DNA of 64,000 nucleotides from UBA12481 sp012523435 (GCA_028686135.1 JAQUCP010000001.1:124001-188000), one strand, 5' to 3'. Positions 51,464-60,343 are shown, counted from the stretch's first letter. The notes: generated by a model from the letters alone, not told the origin. Translations and numbers: made by a program.

Positions 51464-52183
51464 GTGAAGGGATTTCTCAGATTCCTGGTAAAACGCTACT
51501 TCTCTCCCGACAGATCCTTTGCCAAACATTTAGTCAAAATTCTTGGCTTTATTCCTCAACGAACCGATCTGTTCGAACTGGCCTTTACCCATAAATCCTC
51601 TGCTCTGACCGACTCCAAGGGGGCCCCACTTAACTATGAACGTCTTGAATACCTGGGCGACGCCGTCCTGGGAGCCATTATCGCAGAATTCCTCTTCAAG
51701 AAATACCCGGAAAAAAACGAAGGATTCCTGACCAAGATGCGGTCAAAAATCGTTAACGGAGAGAGCCTCGCTGTGATGGCCTACCACATGGGGCTCGACA
51801 AGCTGCTAAACAACAAACTGAACAATGAACAAGCCACCCGGCATATTCTCGGCGATGCCTTTGAGGCTTTCATTGGAGCGATCTACCTCGACAAAGGCTA
51901 TCGTTCTGCCAAAAGGTTTGTCATCCGAAAAGTTGTCCATAGCTGGATCGATCTGGAAAATCTCGAAAAATGCGAAACCAATTATAAAAGCCAGCTGATC
52001 GAGTGGGCCCAGAAATCCAAAAAAGATATCACATTCTATACCGATGTTGAACCCTACGATCCTACCCGGTTCATCTCATTTGTCAGCGTCGGAGATACCC
52101 TCTTCGGAAGCGGAACAGGAATATCAAAAAAAGAGGCTGAGCAAAGTGCAGCCTACGAAACCCTCCAGGAATTACAAGTCTGA
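51464..52183 (+). CDS. rnc: Ribonuclease III
   Basis: Double-strand RNA endonuclease. The signature ERLEYLGDAVLGAIIAEFLF holds the catalytic acidic residues, LGDAFEAFIGAIYLDKG follows (second metal ligands), and a C-terminal double-stranded-RNA-binding domain reads NYKSQLIEWAQKSKKDI ... GTGISKKEAEQSAAYETLQEL. The length is 239 aa, with a GTG start 11 bp after fabF. Confidence 0.96.
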   Translation: MKGFLRFLVKRYFSPDRSFAKHLVKILGFIPQRTDLFELAFTHKSSALTDSKGAPLNYERLEYLGDAVLGAIIAEFLFKKYPEKNEGFLTKMRSKIVNGESLAVMAYHMGLDKLLNNKLNNEQATRHILGDAFEAFIGAIYLDKGYRSAKRFVIRKVVHSWIDLENLEKCETNYKSQLIEWAQKSKKDITFYTDVEPYDPTRFISFVSVGDTLFGSGTGISKKEAEQSAAYETLQELQV

Positions 52184-52204
52184 TTATCTCTCAGTTCCAA
52201 TTGC

Positions 52205-52212
52205 TATCTTTG
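52205..52212 (+). promoter_or_regulatory. -7 element abutting the histidine kinase start
   Basis: TATCTTTG is a perfect TAnnTTTG whose last base is four bases before the ATG at 52217. Because the -7 box normally ends about four bases before the start of transcription, the mRNA is predicted to begin at the ATG. Confidence 0.55.
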
Positions 52213-52216
52213 AACT

Positions 52217-53818
52217 ATGAGAAAACTGTTCATCTGGGCACTGGCCGTGATCAGCTTTGTTGCTATTGCTCTACTCATCTTTGTTCAGGTAAAGTGGATC
52301 AGGGATGCATTCGATGTCCAAAAACAACAATTCGACCTGATGGTGAACAAAAGTATGGTCCAGGTAGTCTCCCGCCTGGAAAACCAGGAAACCGTCGAAA
52401 CTTTTTCCCAAATCCGCGATGAACTAACAAAATCAGGAGACACCACCCTGATTAAAGAGCTGATGCTGCCCGACCACATGGCTGTTGACGACTACGTTCC
52501 AACCCCGCCTTCATGGGATGAAACTCCTACAAGCTATACCTACAACGAACAGGGTTATCTCAATCCTGATTCAAAAGTTGACCTGATCTCGGGCGACTCT
52601 CTCCTGTTCCTCCGCGAACAGACCCTCTACCTGAGCGAAAATGCTAACACCCGGGAAAACCTGATCATTACCCAGCCGGATTTTGAAGAAAACTATCGCA
52701 GGTTACTGGCTAACAAAAAAATCTATGTTGAAAAAGTCTTCAACCAAATTGTCAGAAATGAGGGAAGAATCGAAGACCGGTTAAGCTTTCAAGAACTTGA
52801 CAGTGCCATTCGGATTGAATTTGCAGATAAGGGTATCCTGCTCCCCTATGAATTTGCAGTCAGGACAGGAAACACCCGCTACACCCTGAACACCAAAGAA
52901 TTCAGTCCAAATACTGATTTCCAGCGATATTCAACGCTCCTTTTCCCTCACGATATCAGAACAATACCCAATTTTATCGTGGTCTATTTCCCGGGAAGAA
53001 AAGACTACCTCGCACAATCGGTCGGGTTAATGGCAGGCACTTCACTCGGCTTAGCCATGATTATTCTAATCATCTCATTCATTACGATTTATGTAATTTT
53101 CAAACAGAAAAAGCTCTCAGAGATTAAGAACGACTTCATCAACAATATGACTCACGAGCTCAAAACACCCATTTCCACCATCTCGTTGGCCAGTCAGATG
53201 TTGGCAGACAAGAATCTCGGACCCGACCGAAAGAATCTGGATTACATATCCACCCTGATCCAGGATGAGAGCAAGCGACTCGGAACCCAAGTCGAACGGG
53301 TGTTACAGATGTCTATTCTCGAACGAGGAACAATGAATTTGAAGATCAAACCGATTAACCTAAACGAGCTGGTCGAACAAGCTGTCGAAAAAACCCGCAT
53401 TCAGGTTGAGCAAAAACAGGGGAGGATCGATTTACAGCTTGAGGAGACTATACCGGTGATCTATGGAGATGAAGTACATCTTACCAATGTCGTCTTCAAT
53501 CTGATGGACAACGCGATCAAATACTGCCACATCGAGCCTATTATTCAGCTGTCAACCAAAGCCAATAATCGGTGGGTGAACCTTAGGGTTCAAGACAACG
53601 GAATCGGGATTCCGAAAGAGCATCAGAAGCGCATCTTTGATAAGTTTTACCGGGTTCCCACCGGTAATATCCATGACGTGAAAGGCTTTGGTATAGGGCT
53701 AAGTTACGTAAAGAAGGTGGTTGAGCACCATCGTGGCCAAATTGAGATCCATAGTGAATCAGGAAAAGGTACCATTTTTGATATACATTTACCAGTTAAC
53801 CGAAAGAATACACAATGA
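52217..53818 (+). CDS. RprX-like sensor histidine kinase
   Basis: This 533-aa membrane kinase has TM1 at residues about 4-24 (LFIWALAVISFVAIALLIFVQ), a periplasmic sensor of about 245 residues of unknown ligand, and TM2 near 275-297 (GTSLGLAMIILIISFITIYVI). The HisKA domain has the phospho-acceptor H313 in NNMTHELKTPISTISLASQML, and the HATPase domain has VVFNLMDNAIKY, DNGIGIPKEHQ and GFGIGLSYVKKVVEHHRG. The HisKA block resembles RprX of Bacteroides from memory. It overlaps the regulator gene by 4 bp. Confidence 0.92.
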   Translation: MRKLFIWALAVISFVAIALLIFVQVKWIRDAFDVQKQQFDLMVNKSMVQVVSRLENQETVETFSQIRDELTKSGDTTLIKELMLPDHMAVDDYVPTPPSWDETPTSYTYNEQGYLNPDSKVDLISGDSLLFLREQTLYLSENANTRENLIITQPDFEENYRRLLANKKIYVEKVFNQIVRNEGRIEDRLSFQELDSAIRIEFADKGILLPYEFAVRTGNTRYTLNTKEFSPNTDFQRYSTLLFPHDIRTIPNFIVVYFPGRKDYLAQSVGLMAGTSLGLAMIILIISFITIYVIFKQKKLSEIKNDFINNMTHELKTPISTISLASQMLADKNLGPDRKNLDYISTLIQDESKRLGTQVERVLQMSILERGTMNLKIKPINLNELVEQAVEKTRIQVEQKQGRIDLQLEETIPVIYGDEVHLTNVVFNLMDNAIKYCHIEPIIQLSTKANNRWVNLRVQDNGIGIPKEHQKRIFDKFYRVPTGNIHDVKGFGIGLSYVKKVVEHHRGQIEIHSESGKGTIFDIHLPVNRKNTQ

Positions 53819-54501
53819 AAACAGGACGAATCTTGTTAGTCGAAGATGATGTCAATCTGGGCAGTCTTCTCAGGGAGTACCTGATTGCCAAAGGATTTGA
53901 CGCTCAACTGGAAGCTGATGGCGAAAAAGGCCTTCGCGCCTTTAAAAAGGAGGCATTTGATCTGTGTATTCTGGATATCATGTTGCCGATCAAGGATGGT
54001 TATACCTTGGCCAGGGAGATTAGAATTCTCAATCCAGAGGTACCAATCATCTTCCTAACAGCCAAATCGGCAAAAAAAGATGTATTGGATGGTTTTCATG
54101 CAGGAGCAGACGATTATCTCACTAAGCCCTTCAGTATGGAGGAGTTGTTGATGCGTATCGAAGCTGTACTAAGGCGAACCGCCCGAAGCACTGAGAATGA
54201 CACATTCAGCTTAGGACACTTCCTGTTTGACTCAAACAAACAGCTTCTGATTCATTCAGAAAAAACAATCAACCTTACCACCAAAGAGTCGGACCTACTT
54301 AAATTATTGTGCCAGCACACCAACCAAGTTCTGGAGCGGAACTATGCACTTAAATCAATCTGGAAAGATGACAACTACTTCAATGCCAGGAGTATGGATG
54401 TATATATCACCAAGATTCGCAAGCATCTGGCAGATGATCCGAGCATTCAGATTATTAATGTCCACGGGAAGGGGTACAAACTGATTGTCGACCAAGGCTA
54501 A
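53815..54501 (+). CDS. RprY-like response regulator (OmpR family)
   Basis: This 228-aa regulator has receiver acidic residues E10, D11 and D12 and phosphorylated Asp54 (in CILDIMLPIKDGY), then FLTAKSAKKDVLDGF and DYLTKPFSMEELL (switch Thr and Lys). The winged-helix output is at 130-225 (NLTTKESDLLKLLCQHTNQVLERNYAL ... SMDVYITKIRKHLADDPSIQI). It is the cognate partner of the kinase just upstream. Its TAA overlaps the convergent lepA stop. Confidence 0.94.
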   Translation: MKTGRILLVEDDVNLGSLLREYLIAKGFDAQLEADGEKGLRAFKKEAFDLCILDIMLPIKDGYTLAREIRILNPEVPIIFLTAKSAKKDVLDGFHAGADDYLTKPFSMEELLMRIEAVLRRTARSTENDTFSLGHFLFDSNKQLLIHSEKTINLTTKESDLLKLLCQHTNQVLERNYALKSIWKDDNYFNARSMDVYITKIRKHLADDPSIQIINVHGKGYKLIVDQG

Positions 54502-56285
54502 TCAAGTTTAAGGACGGCCAGGAAGGCACTTTGGGGCACTTCGACATTACCAATTTGCTTCATTCGCTTCTTGCCCTTCTTCTGTTTTTCAAGCAGTTTT
54601 CTCTTTCGCGTGATATCCCCACCGTAGCATTTGGCGGTTACATCTTTTCGGTAAGCTTTTACTGTTTCTCGAGCTACAATTTTTGCTCCGATAGCAGCTT
54701 GAATGGCGATATCAAACTGCTGCCTGGGAATCAGCTCTTTTAGCTTTTCGCACATTCTCCGTCCAAAGCGATGAGCATTTTCAAAGTGGATCAGGGTTGA
54801 GAGGGCATCTACTGCTTCACCATTGAGAAGAATGTCCAATCTGACGAGTTTCGCTGGTTTAAAACCAGTTTGATGATAGTCAAATGAGGCATATCCTCGG
54901 GAAATGGATTTTAGTTTATCATAGAAATCGAAAACGATTTCGGCCAAGGGCAGTTCAAAGGTGAGTTCCACCCGATCGGTGGTAAGATAGACCTGTGATC
55001 TTAGCTCTCCTCGCTTCTCTAGGCAAAGCTTCATAATGGCACCAATATATTCAGGCATGGAGATAATCTGAGCCTGGATATAGGGCTCGTCAATTCGCTC
55101 GATCTCCATCATATCGGGCAATCCTGACGGGTTATAAACATCCAGCTTTTCTCCTTTCTTGGTGAACACATGATAGAAGACGTTAGGAACGGTTGAGATC
55201 ACATTCATGTCAAACTCCCGGTCGAGCCTTTCCTGGACAATCTCCATGTGCAGGAGCCCGAGGAATCCACAACGAAAGCCAAATCCCAGGGCAGCGGATG
55301 ATTCCGGCTCGTAGGTAAGGGAAGCATCGTTTAGAACCAGCTTTTCAAGCGCCTCCCTAAGGTCTTCATAATCATCGCTTTCAATAGGGTACAGCCCGGC
55401 AAACACCATCGGTTTGACATTCTCAAACCCAGAAATTGCGGTTGAGCATGGTCGTTCGACATGGGTGATGGTATCTCCTACTTTTACTTCGACCGAGTTT
55501 TTGATTCCACTGATGATATAACCCACGTCACCAGTATGGAGCACCTCTCTCGGCGCGAGGCCAAACCGAAGAACACCGATTTCATCCGCATCGTATTCGC
55601 GGCCGGTATTGAAAAATTTGACATGGTCACCTATTCGGATTTCACCGCTAACGATCTTAAAATAAGCCAGAACGCCTCGATAGCTATTGTACAATGAATC
55701 AAAGATCAATGCTTGCAGGGGCGCTTTAGGATCACCTTTAGGCGGCGGTATTTTTTCAATGATTTTGCTCAGGATCTCCTCTACCCCCAAACCTGTTTTC
55801 CCGCTAGCTTCGATGATATCCTCTCGAGAGCATCCTACCAGGTCGAGAATTTGATCGGTTACCTCCTCCGGCATAGCAGCGGGCATATCCATCTTATTTA
55901 GAACCGGAATGATCACCAGGTCGTGATCCATGGCCTGGTATAGGTTTGAGATAGTCTGGGCCTGGATTCCCTGAGTAGCGTCAACAACCAGCAATGCTCC
56001 CTCGCAGGCAGCGATTGCTCTGGAAACTTCGTAGGAGAAATCCACGTGGCCAGGGGTATCGATCAGGTTCAGGATGTAGTCTTTACCATCCAGCAGATAG
56101 TTCATCTGGATCGCATGGCTCTTGATGGTGATACCTCGTTCTCGTTCAAGATCCATATTATCCAGAACCTGCTCCTGCATATCTTTACCTGTCAGGGTTT
56201 TTGTAACCTCCAACAGTCGATCAGCAAGGGTACTCTTTCCGTGGTCGATGTGAGCAATGATGCAAAAATTCCGGATATGGTCCAT
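54498..56285 (-). CDS. lepA: Elongation factor 4 (LepA)
   Basis: Translational GTPase affecting ribosome biogenesis and stalled elongation. G1 is AHIDHGKST, and DTPGHVDFSYEVSRAIAACEGALLVVDA and PVLNKMDMP follow; the C-terminal domain ends RKRKLLEKQKKGKKRMKQIG. The start at 56285 (MDHIRNFCIIAHID) gives 595 aa, the normal size. A start 13 codons upstream would lie across the -7 box at 56313-56320, so I rejected it. Confidence 0.96.
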   Translation of the reverse strand: MDHIRNFCIIAHIDHGKSTLADRLLEVTKTLTGKDMQEQVLDNMDLERERGITIKSHAIQMNYLLDGKDYILNLIDTPGHVDFSYEVSRAIAACEGALLVVDATQGIQAQTISNLYQAMDHDLVIIPVLNKMDMPAAMPEEVTDQILDLVGCSREDIIEASGKTGLGVEEILSKIIEKIPPPKGDPKAPLQALIFDSLYNSYRGVLAYFKIVSGEIRIGDHVKFFNTGREYDADEIGVLRFGLAPREVLHTGDVGYIISGIKNSVEVKVGDTITHVERPCSTAISGFENVKPMVFAGLYPIESDDYEDLREALEKLVLNDASLTYEPESSAALGFGFRCGFLGLLHMEIVQERLDREFDMNVISTVPNVFYHVFTKKGEKLDVYNPSGLPDMMEIERIDEPYIQAQIISMPEYIGAIMKLCLEKRGELRSQVYLTTDRVELTFELPLAEIVFDFYDKLKSISRGYASFDYHQTGFKPAKLVRLDILLNGEAVDALSTLIHFENAHRFGRRMCEKLKELIPRQQFDIAIQAAIGAKIVARETVKAYRKDVTAKCYGGDITRKRKLLEKQKKGKKRMKQIGNVEVPQSAFLAVLKLD

Positions 56286-56312
56286 TCGGGAAAGTCCTTT
56301 ATAAATTTCGCG

Positions 56313-56320
56313 CAAAGATA
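56313..56320 (-). promoter_or_regulatory. -7 element for lepA
   Basis: TATCTTTG on the minus strand, a perfect consensus, is 27 bp before the lepA ATG. It sits right beside the terminator of the preceding unit. Confidence 0.6.
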
Positions 56321-56322
56321 GC

Positions 56323-56352
56323 AAAAAGCGGGCAGCAATTTTTGCTGCCCGC
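56323..56352 (-). terminator. terminator of the T9SS cargo / ridA unit
   Basis: GCGGGCAGCAA and TTGCTGCCCGC form a perfect 11-bp stem with a 3-base loop. On the minus strand the stem is followed by TTTTT, ending the ridA transcript immediately before the lepA promoter. Confidence 0.8.
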
Positions 56353-56410
56353 TGATTTGCACTAGTTTGATAATAATGATTGGCTGTCTGCCTCTATTGG
56401 TATTTCCGGT

Positions 56411-56854
56411 CTATTTTCTGGACTTTTCCCCGGCTTTTGCGATTCCGGAGATTTCCACCTCAGCTTTCATTGGAAGGTGGGCAACTTGGACCGCTACCCG
56501 GGCAGGAAATATGCCTTCCTTGAAAAAGGTGGCATACACTTCATTAATTACCTTATAGTTGTCCATATCAGTCATATAAATATTGACCATTACCAGATCT
56601 TCATAGGTTAATCCATGCTTTTTCAGCAAGCCACCGAGATTTTTCATACACTGTTCGGTTGCCTTTTTGATATCTCCGGTGATCAGCGGTCCGGATTCCG
56701 GCATAGGAAGTTGCCCAGAGATATAAAGGGTGCCATCGGCGGTAAGGACAGATGGTGAGAAGGGTGCTATGGGTCTCGAGCTGGCTGTATCCTGGGCTGA
56801 AAGCGGGAAGGAAAATCCGACGAAGAGGACCATAACCGCTAGTAACTCTCTCAT
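56411..56854 (-). CDS. exported RidA-family protein
   Basis: RidA proteins hydrolyse reactive enamines and imines made by PLP enzymes in the cytoplasm. This 147-aa member has the conserved substrate Arg (R119, in FPARVAVQVA) and the Glu-containing end (VEISGIAKAG), but begins with a signal peptide (LLAVMVLFVGFSFPLSAQ), so it is predicted to be periplasmic. It lies 10 bp downstream of a T9SS cargo gene and ends at a strong terminator, so the two are probably one transcript. Confidence 0.88.
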   Translation of the reverse strand: MRELLAVMVLFVGFSFPLSAQDTASSRPIAPFSPSVLTADGTLYISGQLPMPESGPLITGDIKKATEQCMKNLGGLLKKHGLTYEDLVMVNIYMTDMDNYKVINEVYATFFKEGIFPARVAVQVAHLPMKAEVEISGIAKAGEKSRK

Positions 56855-56864
56855 ATTAAATTAT

Positions 56865-58154
56865 TTACTGTTGCTTGATCAATTGTCTGGTTTCTGTCCG
56901 CCCCATTTTATCAATCATCCGGATGATGTAGAACCCTGCGGGCAGGTCCTGGATATCGAGGGTGACTCGTCCGGCGGGAAGCTCAGGATTCAGGACTCTG
57001 ACAGGTTTTCCGTTTAGATTGATGACTTCAATTTTCCAGACTGATGAGCTAAGAGCGGAATAGTCCAGGACAACTTCATCACCGGCAGGATTAGGATAAC
57101 ACGTAAGCCGTAGTGAAAGATTGAGTGGATCTTCCATTCCCAAATTGATAAAGTTCTTATACACTTCTTTCATAACATTTTCCCAAGGTCCCCCATTGAA
57201 CGAGGCCTGTTGGATCTGTTGCACAGCACGGTTTCCCTCGTACGTGATATCCATCCTGACTCCGCTCATCATCACCCACTCGTCCACAACAAACATTTCT
57301 ATTGTATCCAGAATCATATTAAGGTGAGAATCGTACCGTGTAACAATTCTCATATAAGGGATATAGGAGGAGGATTCAGGCTCATACAGGTAGAGGGTCA
57401 TATCATTGCTCTCATCATCGTAGTAGGTCCATTCATATTTCCCAGAAGGCACCCACTCCGACTCCTCCCAGGCATCGATAAGGGCATAGTCCATTTGGTT
57501 ACTGGCTCCCCAGAAATAGGTCATTCTACTGTCTTTGATCCAGGCTCCGTCCTCATAGTATTCGCTTATGCTGACAGCCGACAATCCGCCCTGGGTGTAT
57601 TCATAGGTCATCCGATAGACAGGAAAGAACGTCTGCAGTTCGACATCATATTCAAAGTCCGTAATGACGGTGGGATTCTCCCCATCAAACACATATTCGT
57701 ATTTAAACTGATCCACTATGACCCAGGAGCCTCCTTCCATGACTTCTGACGTCTCCAGGGTGACAAATCCCAGGGCGTCATATTCCGTTCTAACGCGACT
57801 ATCATCCACCCAGGCATCCTCTGACCCGATCTGGGTCAGAACCATGGTCTCATATTGTCGATCATCATAGGTAAAGGTTCGTTTCTGATTGGGCCTATCC
57901 TCATACTGATAATCCATGATTTCGGTTTCCAGCTCCCCCCAGGAGGTATAGGTAACGGTTCTGGTAAACTCAGGCGTCCACTGTTCGTCGTCCCAGGCAA
58001 ACCGCTCAATGGTTTGCGGAAATGAACCTTCTATTGCCATTTCGGACTTAAGGTGCTTTTTTTCTCCTTTAACCGGAGGCAGGTTTACCTGGCCCCAGGC
58101 GCCATTCCAGGTCATTAAAAGGATCAGGACAATGGTTAGGTTAAGGTTTTTCAT
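56865..58154 (-). CDS. secreted protein with type IX secretion sorting domain
   Basis: This 429-aa protein has a signal peptide (NLTIVLILLMTWNGAWGQ), a body of repeated antiparallel strands with many Tyr, Trp, Asp and Glu (motifs of the kind YEYTQGG and SWVIVDQFKYEYVF), and a C-terminal type A sorting domain: CYPNPAGDEVVLDY, IEVINLNGKPVRVLNP and LPAGFYIIRMIDKMGR. It is expected to be exported by the T9SS and attached to the cell surface or released. The body resembles no enzyme I know; its repeats suggest a beta-propeller or RHS-like ligand-binding shape. Its upstream -7-like TACCTTTA is at 58178-58185. Confidence 0.85.
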   Translation of the reverse strand: MKNLNLTIVLILLMTWNGAWGQVNLPPVKGEKKHLKSEMAIEGSFPQTIERFAWDDEQWTPEFTRTVTYTSWGELETEIMDYQYEDRPNQKRTFTYDDRQYETMVLTQIGSEDAWVDDSRVRTEYDALGFVTLETSEVMEGGSWVIVDQFKYEYVFDGENPTVITDFEYDVELQTFFPVYRMTYEYTQGGLSAVSISEYYEDGAWIKDSRMTYFWGASNQMDYALIDAWEESEWVPSGKYEWTYYDDESNDMTLYLYEPESSSYIPYMRIVTRYDSHLNMILDTIEMFVVDEWVMMSGVRMDITYEGNRAVQQIQQASFNGGPWENVMKEVYKNFINLGMEDPLNLSLRLTCYPNPAGDEVVLDYSALSSSVWKIEVINLNGKPVRVLNPELPAGRVTLDIQDLPAGFYIIRMIDKMGRTETRQLIKQQ

Positions 58155-58177
58155 GATAGTTGATTTGATTTATCCAA

Positions 58178-58185
58178 TAAAGGTA
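58178..58185 (-). promoter_or_regulatory. -7-like element for the T9SS cargo gene
   Basis: TACCTTTA on the minus strand, one mismatch from TAnnTTTG, is 23 bp before the ATG at 58154 and just downstream of the groL terminator. Confidence 0.4.
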
Positions 58186-58189
58186 CAAC

Positions 58190-58220
58190 AAAAAAACCCT
58201 TCGGTTACTCCGAAGGGTTT
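58190..58220 (-). terminator. groL terminator
   Basis: AACCCTTCGG and CCGAAGGGTT form a perfect 10-bp stem with a 5-base loop, followed on the minus strand by a T-rich run. It lies about 23 bp after the groL stop. Confidence 0.85.
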
Positions 58221-58242
58221 TCTTTTTCTCAAGATTTTCGGG

Positions 58243-59880
58243 TTACATCATGCCACCCATACCTCCCATTCCGGGGGCGCCACCGCCCATTGGTTCTTTT
58301 TCTTCAGGAATTTCGGTAATAACGGTTTCGGTAGTCAAGATCATGCCTGCAACGGAAGCAGCATTTTCAAGAGCTATACGGGAAACCTTGGTTGGATCGA
58401 TCACACCAGTTTTGAAGAAGTGCTCATACTTTTCATTCTGAGCATTAAAGCCATAGTCGCCTTTACCGTTTTTAACTTCCTGGACGATAACACTACCTTC
58501 CAGGCCAGCGTTAGCAACAATCTGGCGTAGAGGCTCTTCTAAAGCTCTCCGAATGATTGCGATACCGGTATTTTGATCCTCGTTATCGCCAGTCAGACCA
58601 TCGAGAGCGGATATAGCGCGGATATAGCCAACACCACCGCCCGGGATGATTCCTTCTTCAACGGCAGCGCGGGTAGCGCTCAGGGCATCGTCAACGCGGT
58701 CTTTTTTCTCTTTCATCTCCATCTCGGAGGGAGCACCCACGTAGAGGACTGCCACACCGCCGGCCAGTTTTGCGAGGCGTTCCTGGAGTTTCTCACGGTC
58801 ATAATCGGACGTCGTGGTTTCGATCTGTGATTTGATCTGCTTCACTCTTGCCTGAATCAAGTCCTTTTCGCCACTACCGTTGACAATCGTAGTGTTTTCT
58901 TTGTCGATAGTCACTTTTTCGGCTGATCCTAGCATATCAAGGGTAGTCGATTCCAGCTTCATGCCAGTCTCTTCTGAGACCACGGTTCCACCAGTCAGGA
59001 TTGCAATATCCTGGAGCATTTCCTTACGGCGATCGCCGAATCCCGGAGCCTTGACTGCTGAGATTTTCAGGCTTCCACGCAGCTTGTTGACTACCAGAGT
59101 TGCCAGTGCTTCACCTTCGACATCTTCTGCGATAATCAGCAGCGGGCGACCGGTTTGTACTGATGATTCAAGGATAGGGAGAAGATCTTTCATACTGGAG
59201 ATCTTCTTGTCATAGATCAGGATGTAAGGATTATCTAGAACCGATTCCATTTTTTCGGTATCGGTGACAAAATAGGCCGAGATGTAGCCACGGTCGAATT
59301 GCATCCCTTCGACAACCTCAACGGTAGTATCGGTTCCTTTAGCTTCTTCAACAGTGATCACCCCCTCTTTCTGAACCTTTCTCATGGCATCGGCAATCAG
59401 TTTACCGATTTCATGGTCATTGTTTGCTGAGATGGTTGCCACCTGCTCAATTTTCTCAAAGTCATCTCCAACAGTCTGCGAAAGACCAGCCAAGCTTGAA
59501 ATCACCTTTGTGACGGCTTTATCGATGCCCCTTTTCAGGTCCATCGGGTTAGCACCGGCGGTAACGTTTTTAAGACCAACGTTCACAATTGACTGGGTCA
59601 GTACGGTAGCAGTGGTGGTACCATCACCGGCATCATCAGATGTTTTAGAGGCAACCTCTTTGACCATCTGAGCTCCGATGTTTTCAAATTTGTTCTGCAA
59701 TTCAATCTCCTTAGCAACTGACACTCCATCCTTAGTGATTTGAGGAGCACCAAACTTCTTCTCAATCACCACATTACGCCCTTTCGGACCTAGGGTAACC
59801 TTGACAGCATTTGCCAGTTCGTCAACGCCCTTTCTGAGAAGATCACGGGCTTCTATTTCAAATTTAATTTCCTTAGCCAT
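58243..59880 (-). CDS. groL: Chaperonin GroEL
   Basis: The 60-kDa subunit of the tetradecameric folding chamber. VTLGPKGRNVVIEKKFGAP, DDAGDGTTTATVLTQSIV, AAVEEGIIPGGGVGYIRA and the GGM tail (GGGAPGMGGMGGMM) are all present. The length of 545 aa is normal. It is 31 bp after groS. No CIRCE element (TTAGCACTC-N9-GAGTGCTAA) is seen upstream of the pair. Confidence 0.98.
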   Translation of the reverse strand: MAKEIKFEIEARDLLRKGVDELANAVKVTLGPKGRNVVIEKKFGAPQITKDGVSVAKEIELQNKFENIGAQMVKEVASKTSDDAGDGTTTATVLTQSIVNVGLKNVTAGANPMDLKRGIDKAVTKVISSLAGLSQTVGDDFEKIEQVATISANNDHEIGKLIADAMRKVQKEGVITVEEAKGTDTTVEVVEGMQFDRGYISAYFVTDTEKMESVLDNPYILIYDKKISSMKDLLPILESSVQTGRPLLIIAEDVEGEALATLVVNKLRGSLKISAVKAPGFGDRRKEMLQDIAILTGGTVVSEETGMKLESTTLDMLGSAEKVTIDKENTTIVNGSGEKDLIQARVKQIKSQIETTTSDYDREKLQERLAKLAGGVAVLYVGAPSEMEMKEKKDRVDDALSATRAAVEEGIIPGGGVGYIRAISALDGLTGDNEDQNTGIAIIRRALEEPLRQIVANAGLEGSVIVQEVKNGKGDYGFNAQNEKYEHFFKTGVIDPTKVSRIALENAASVAGMILTTETVITEIPEEKEPMGGGAPGMGGMGGMM

Positions 59881-59911
59881 TTTTGTAACTATTTAAATTT
59901 TTGACACTTAC

Positions 59912-60190
59912 TTAAATAACAGCCAAAATATCAGACTGCCGCATGATCAGGTATGCTTTTTCGTCCAGTTTGATCTCGGTACCGGCATATTTGCCGTAAA
60001 GGACCATATCGCCCACCTTGACTTCCATTTCGACCTCTTTTGTTCCATTTCCTACAGCAAGGATTTTCCCTTTCTGAGGCTTTTCCTGTGCTGAATCAGG
60101 GATGATGATTCCCGTTGCCGTTTTAATTTCGGCTTCCTGGGGTTCAACCAGAACCCTGTCTCCCAATGGTTTAACATTAACAGTTGCCAT
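59912..60190 (-). CDS. groS: Co-chaperonin GroES
   Basis: Heptameric lid of GroEL. VKPLGDRVLVEPQEAE starts the protein, the mobile loop reads ATGIIIPDSAQEKPQKGKI, and VGDMVLYGKYAGTEIKLDEK leads to the C-terminal strand. The length is 92 aa. Its upstream region (60191-60343) carries a TTGACA/TGTCAA inverted repeat. Confidence 0.98.
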   Translation of the reverse strand: MATVNVKPLGDRVLVEPQEAEIKTATGIIIPDSAQEKPQKGKILAVGNGTKEVEMEVKVGDMVLYGKYAGTEIKLDEKAYLIMRQSDILAVI

Positions 60191-60286
60191 AAAACTAAAT
60201 TTAATATGAGTTAGTGTTAGATGTATTATTTGATATTCTCAGCCGGATAAACATAAAACATGCCATCCTCAAGAATCGTGATAATA

Positions 60287-60306
60287 TTGACAATTGTTAC
60301 TGTCAA
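60287..60306. promoter_or_regulatory. inverted repeat upstream of groES
   Basis: TTGACA, then eight bases, then TGTCAA: a perfect 6-bp palindrome about 100 bp upstream of the groS ATG, a possible operator. CIRCE is absent. Chance occurrence is possible. Confidence 0.35.
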
Positions 60307-60343
60307 AAGAGGTTGCCTCTGCCATATCACTGACAGGGTGACA

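Noticed and set aside
56286..56324. 13-codon extension of lepA
   Set aside because: It spans the -7 element and would place the promoter inside the coding region; MDHIRNFC is the normal LepA start.
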